DNA from: Adiantum capillus-veneris
Lineage: Eukaryota > Streptophyta > Polypodiopsida > Polypodiales > Pteridaceae
Direction: 5' to 3'
DNA length: 62,000 nt
NCBI GenBank assembly: GCA_014529385.2
Contig: CM043963.1
Span: 72,197,412-72,259,411 of the forward strand
The first letter of the stretch is position 1. Each line of letters opens with the position of its first letter. Below the pieces are notes generated by a model. The model had not been told where the DNA came from, did no database searches, and saw nothing but the letters and a program-made list of their open reading frames with translations. The position numbers were made by a program, and so were the translations under genes. Shown one piece after another: positions 58,613 to 62,000 of this stretch.

Positions 58613-59042
58613 TGTAAGCCTTTAGCTTACACTCTAATGTGACAAATACCTAAAGCTAAGCATACATGCATGCACCTCTATGTGCATGGATATACCCTTC
58701 TACATAGAATGAGCATAGAAATCCCTAACACATGCTACTCATGCTTATGCACACACGCTACACATTGTAACCCACATGTTACTTGTTGTAGCCCACATGT
58801 TACTTGTCCTCAACTGTATGTGGTGCATATTCCTCTCACCTTTGTTTTCAGCTTTTATCTTGAGCCTATAAAGCCACTATGCAAAGCTTGTATCAAACCC
58901 TATCAATTCTCTAATCAATCAAGAAAGTTTCTACTTTATATTTTATTGTATATTGAGTCCACTGTAATCTACTTACTCTCTATTGCTATGGTGCCTACAC
59001 AATGATGAATTCCACCATGGTTTATTCACTATATTTCTTACA
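58613..59042 (+). repeat. Probable Ty1/copia LTR remnant
   Basis: The tract ends TTTCTTACA and is followed by a degenerate initiator-Met-type PBS (TGTGATATTAGAGC at 59043-59056), the usual copia arrangement. The likely start TGTAAGC opens a perfect 7-bp hairpin (58613-58631). Length (430 bp) and base content fit a copia LTR. There is no second LTR; RT-7 begins 150 bases later. Confidence 0.4.
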
Positions 59043-59193
59043 TGTGATATTAGAGCTAACACATAATTAGAATTTCCTAATTACATTGGTTAGATCTCTA
59101 TGCTCTCTTTGTCCCAATCACTAAGTTGATTCATAACTCTTTAAGCTAATTGCTAGTCAATGCTAATGATCTCTAGCATTGGTCTTTGGGCAC

Positions 59194-61135
<1,942 letters not shown>

Positions 61136-61150
61136 TTAGCCCTCCAGTCT

Positions 61151-61176
61151 GGCTAGAGGCATTCATGCTTCTAGCC
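61151..61176 (-). promoter_or_regulatory. RT-7 pre-PPT hairpin
   Basis: GGCTAGAGGCAT and ATGCTTCTAGCC form 12-bp arms with one mismatch/wobble; the minus-strand core is CATGAATG. Confidence 0.7.
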
Positions 61177-61249
61177 CTACCTCTGATTTTTTAGTCGCGG
61201 AGTTGGAGGGTTCTCCTTCTTATGGAATATCTAGCATGAACTCTGGATC

Positions 61250-62000
61250 AAACCTAAGGAAATATTTCTTTAGCCTCCATTTATTGACTCTAGTCTTGTG
61301 AATTCTCCCATCTGCTTCCATCAGCTTATAGCTGTCGTTGTCATAACGCCTTTTGATAATGAATGGTCCTTCCCATCGGGTTGAAATTTCTTGTCCTTAT
61401 TGGTGTCAAATCTATTGTCGTATCTCCATACTAACATGCCTTGCCCTTTTTGTTAAGCCCTTGATTGAAGGTGAGCCGGAATCGCTCTGCCTGCGTTGCA
61501 TAGTGATTGATTGCATCTTCCCTATCTAGTTGGAGCCTTTCTAGATCCAAGATGTGGTTGCGGAGATTTACAATTGGGCGCTGTAATTGGCTAGCCATGA
61601 CTCTTAAGCTGGATATCTATACCTCAATGGGCAGAATTGCCTCCTTTCCGTAAACTAGATGGAAAGGGTGAAACCTAATGATGTTTGGAATGTCGTTCAG
61701 TAGGCCTATAGAGCGGCCATGAGATGTTTATCCCAGTCTCCTGTGTGGTTATTCACCTGCTTTGTGATGATTTTTCAGATCATTTTGTTTACCTTTTCTA
61801 CTAGGCCATTACACTAAGGATAGTATGGTGTGGAATGTTGGCATGTAATGCCTAACTTTTTCATCAGTTATCCCACTATATCGCCTCTGAAACATGGTCC
61901 CCTATCAGATATTATCTCAAGAGGAGTGCCAAAACAGCAATAGATGTGCTCAAATATGAACTTTTCTACCTCTTGGGCTGTAATGTAGGTGGTGGCTAAT
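61250..62000 (-). pseudogene. RT-7 integrase, C-terminal part
   Basis: Read from the right edge on the minus strand: FIFEHIYCCFGTPLEIISD holds the second DDE Asp, and CNGLVEKVNKMI holds the Glu. In-frame stops (for example at GDIVG-stop and YYP-stop) and later shifts show decay. The following region matches the C-terminal domain of RT-1 only in phrases. The first Asp lies outside the window. Confidence 0.75.

Noticed and set aside
58670-59005. 111-codon Cys/His-rich ORF
   Set aside because: It lies within the probable copia LTR; CACATGTTAC-type repeats explain the Cys/His pattern.

Overview
The window is plant nuclear DNA made almost entirely of nested LTR retrotransposons. Evidence for a vascular plant: Ty3/gypsy elements with a second, plant 'Tat'-type RNase H domain, a Ty1/copia element, one gene remnant with a short GT-AG intron, long (CT)n/(GA)n microsatellites, and no intact host gene. 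The species cannot be named; a TE-rich fern, lycophyte or gymnosperm fits best, but this is inference.

Layout. 1-729: nothing recognised. 760-11278: RT-1, a full-length decayed Tat-like gypsy element with 1.94-kb LTRs and a perfect 4-bp target duplication. 11283-15466: no genes recognised; two local tandem duplications and microsatellites. 15467-17834: RT-2, leader, gag and 5' pol of a Ty1/copia element. RT-2 is cut by RT-3 (LTR at 17835), a second type of gypsy element with a very long gag region. RT-3 pol is interrupted at 27318 by RT-4 (27319-35121, minus strand), a gag-only non-autonomous element with 2.6-kb LTRs and 4-bp duplication ATAG. RT-3 pol resumes in frame at 35126 and stops at 35207, where a (CT)n tract joins it to the 5'-truncated LTR of RT-6 (35208-57490). 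RT-6 is itself split by RT-5 (36125-44876, one intact 1435-codon pol frame) and a tandem partial copy, RT-5b (45514-49374). After RT-6 come an unknown spliced gene fragment (57491-58433, minus), a probable copia LTR remnant (58613-59042), and the 3' LTR and integrase end of RT-7 (59194-62000, minus), a relative of RT-1.

How parts work together. RT-1, -5, -6 and -7 belong to one broad gypsy group. The full-length pols carry capsid, CCHC nucleocapsid, DGG-type protease, F(M/I)DD reverse transcriptase, a catalytically degenerate first RNase H, an added RNase H with catalytic residues, and HHCC/DDE integrase without a chromodomain. RT-4 has RT-6-type LTRs and RT-6-related Gag but no enzymes, so it probably depended on pol supplied in trans.

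Most notable are small structures shared by these elements although their LTRs differ: (i) a compensating hairpin in U5 followed directly by a 9-nt copy of the primer-binding-site start (TGGTGCCCC); (ii) a hairpin just before the polypurine tract with an invariant CATGAAT(A/G) loop and changing stems; (iii) a conserved 72-codon ORF between the PBS and gag in RT-5 and RT-6. All were found by eye; no alignment or database search was run.
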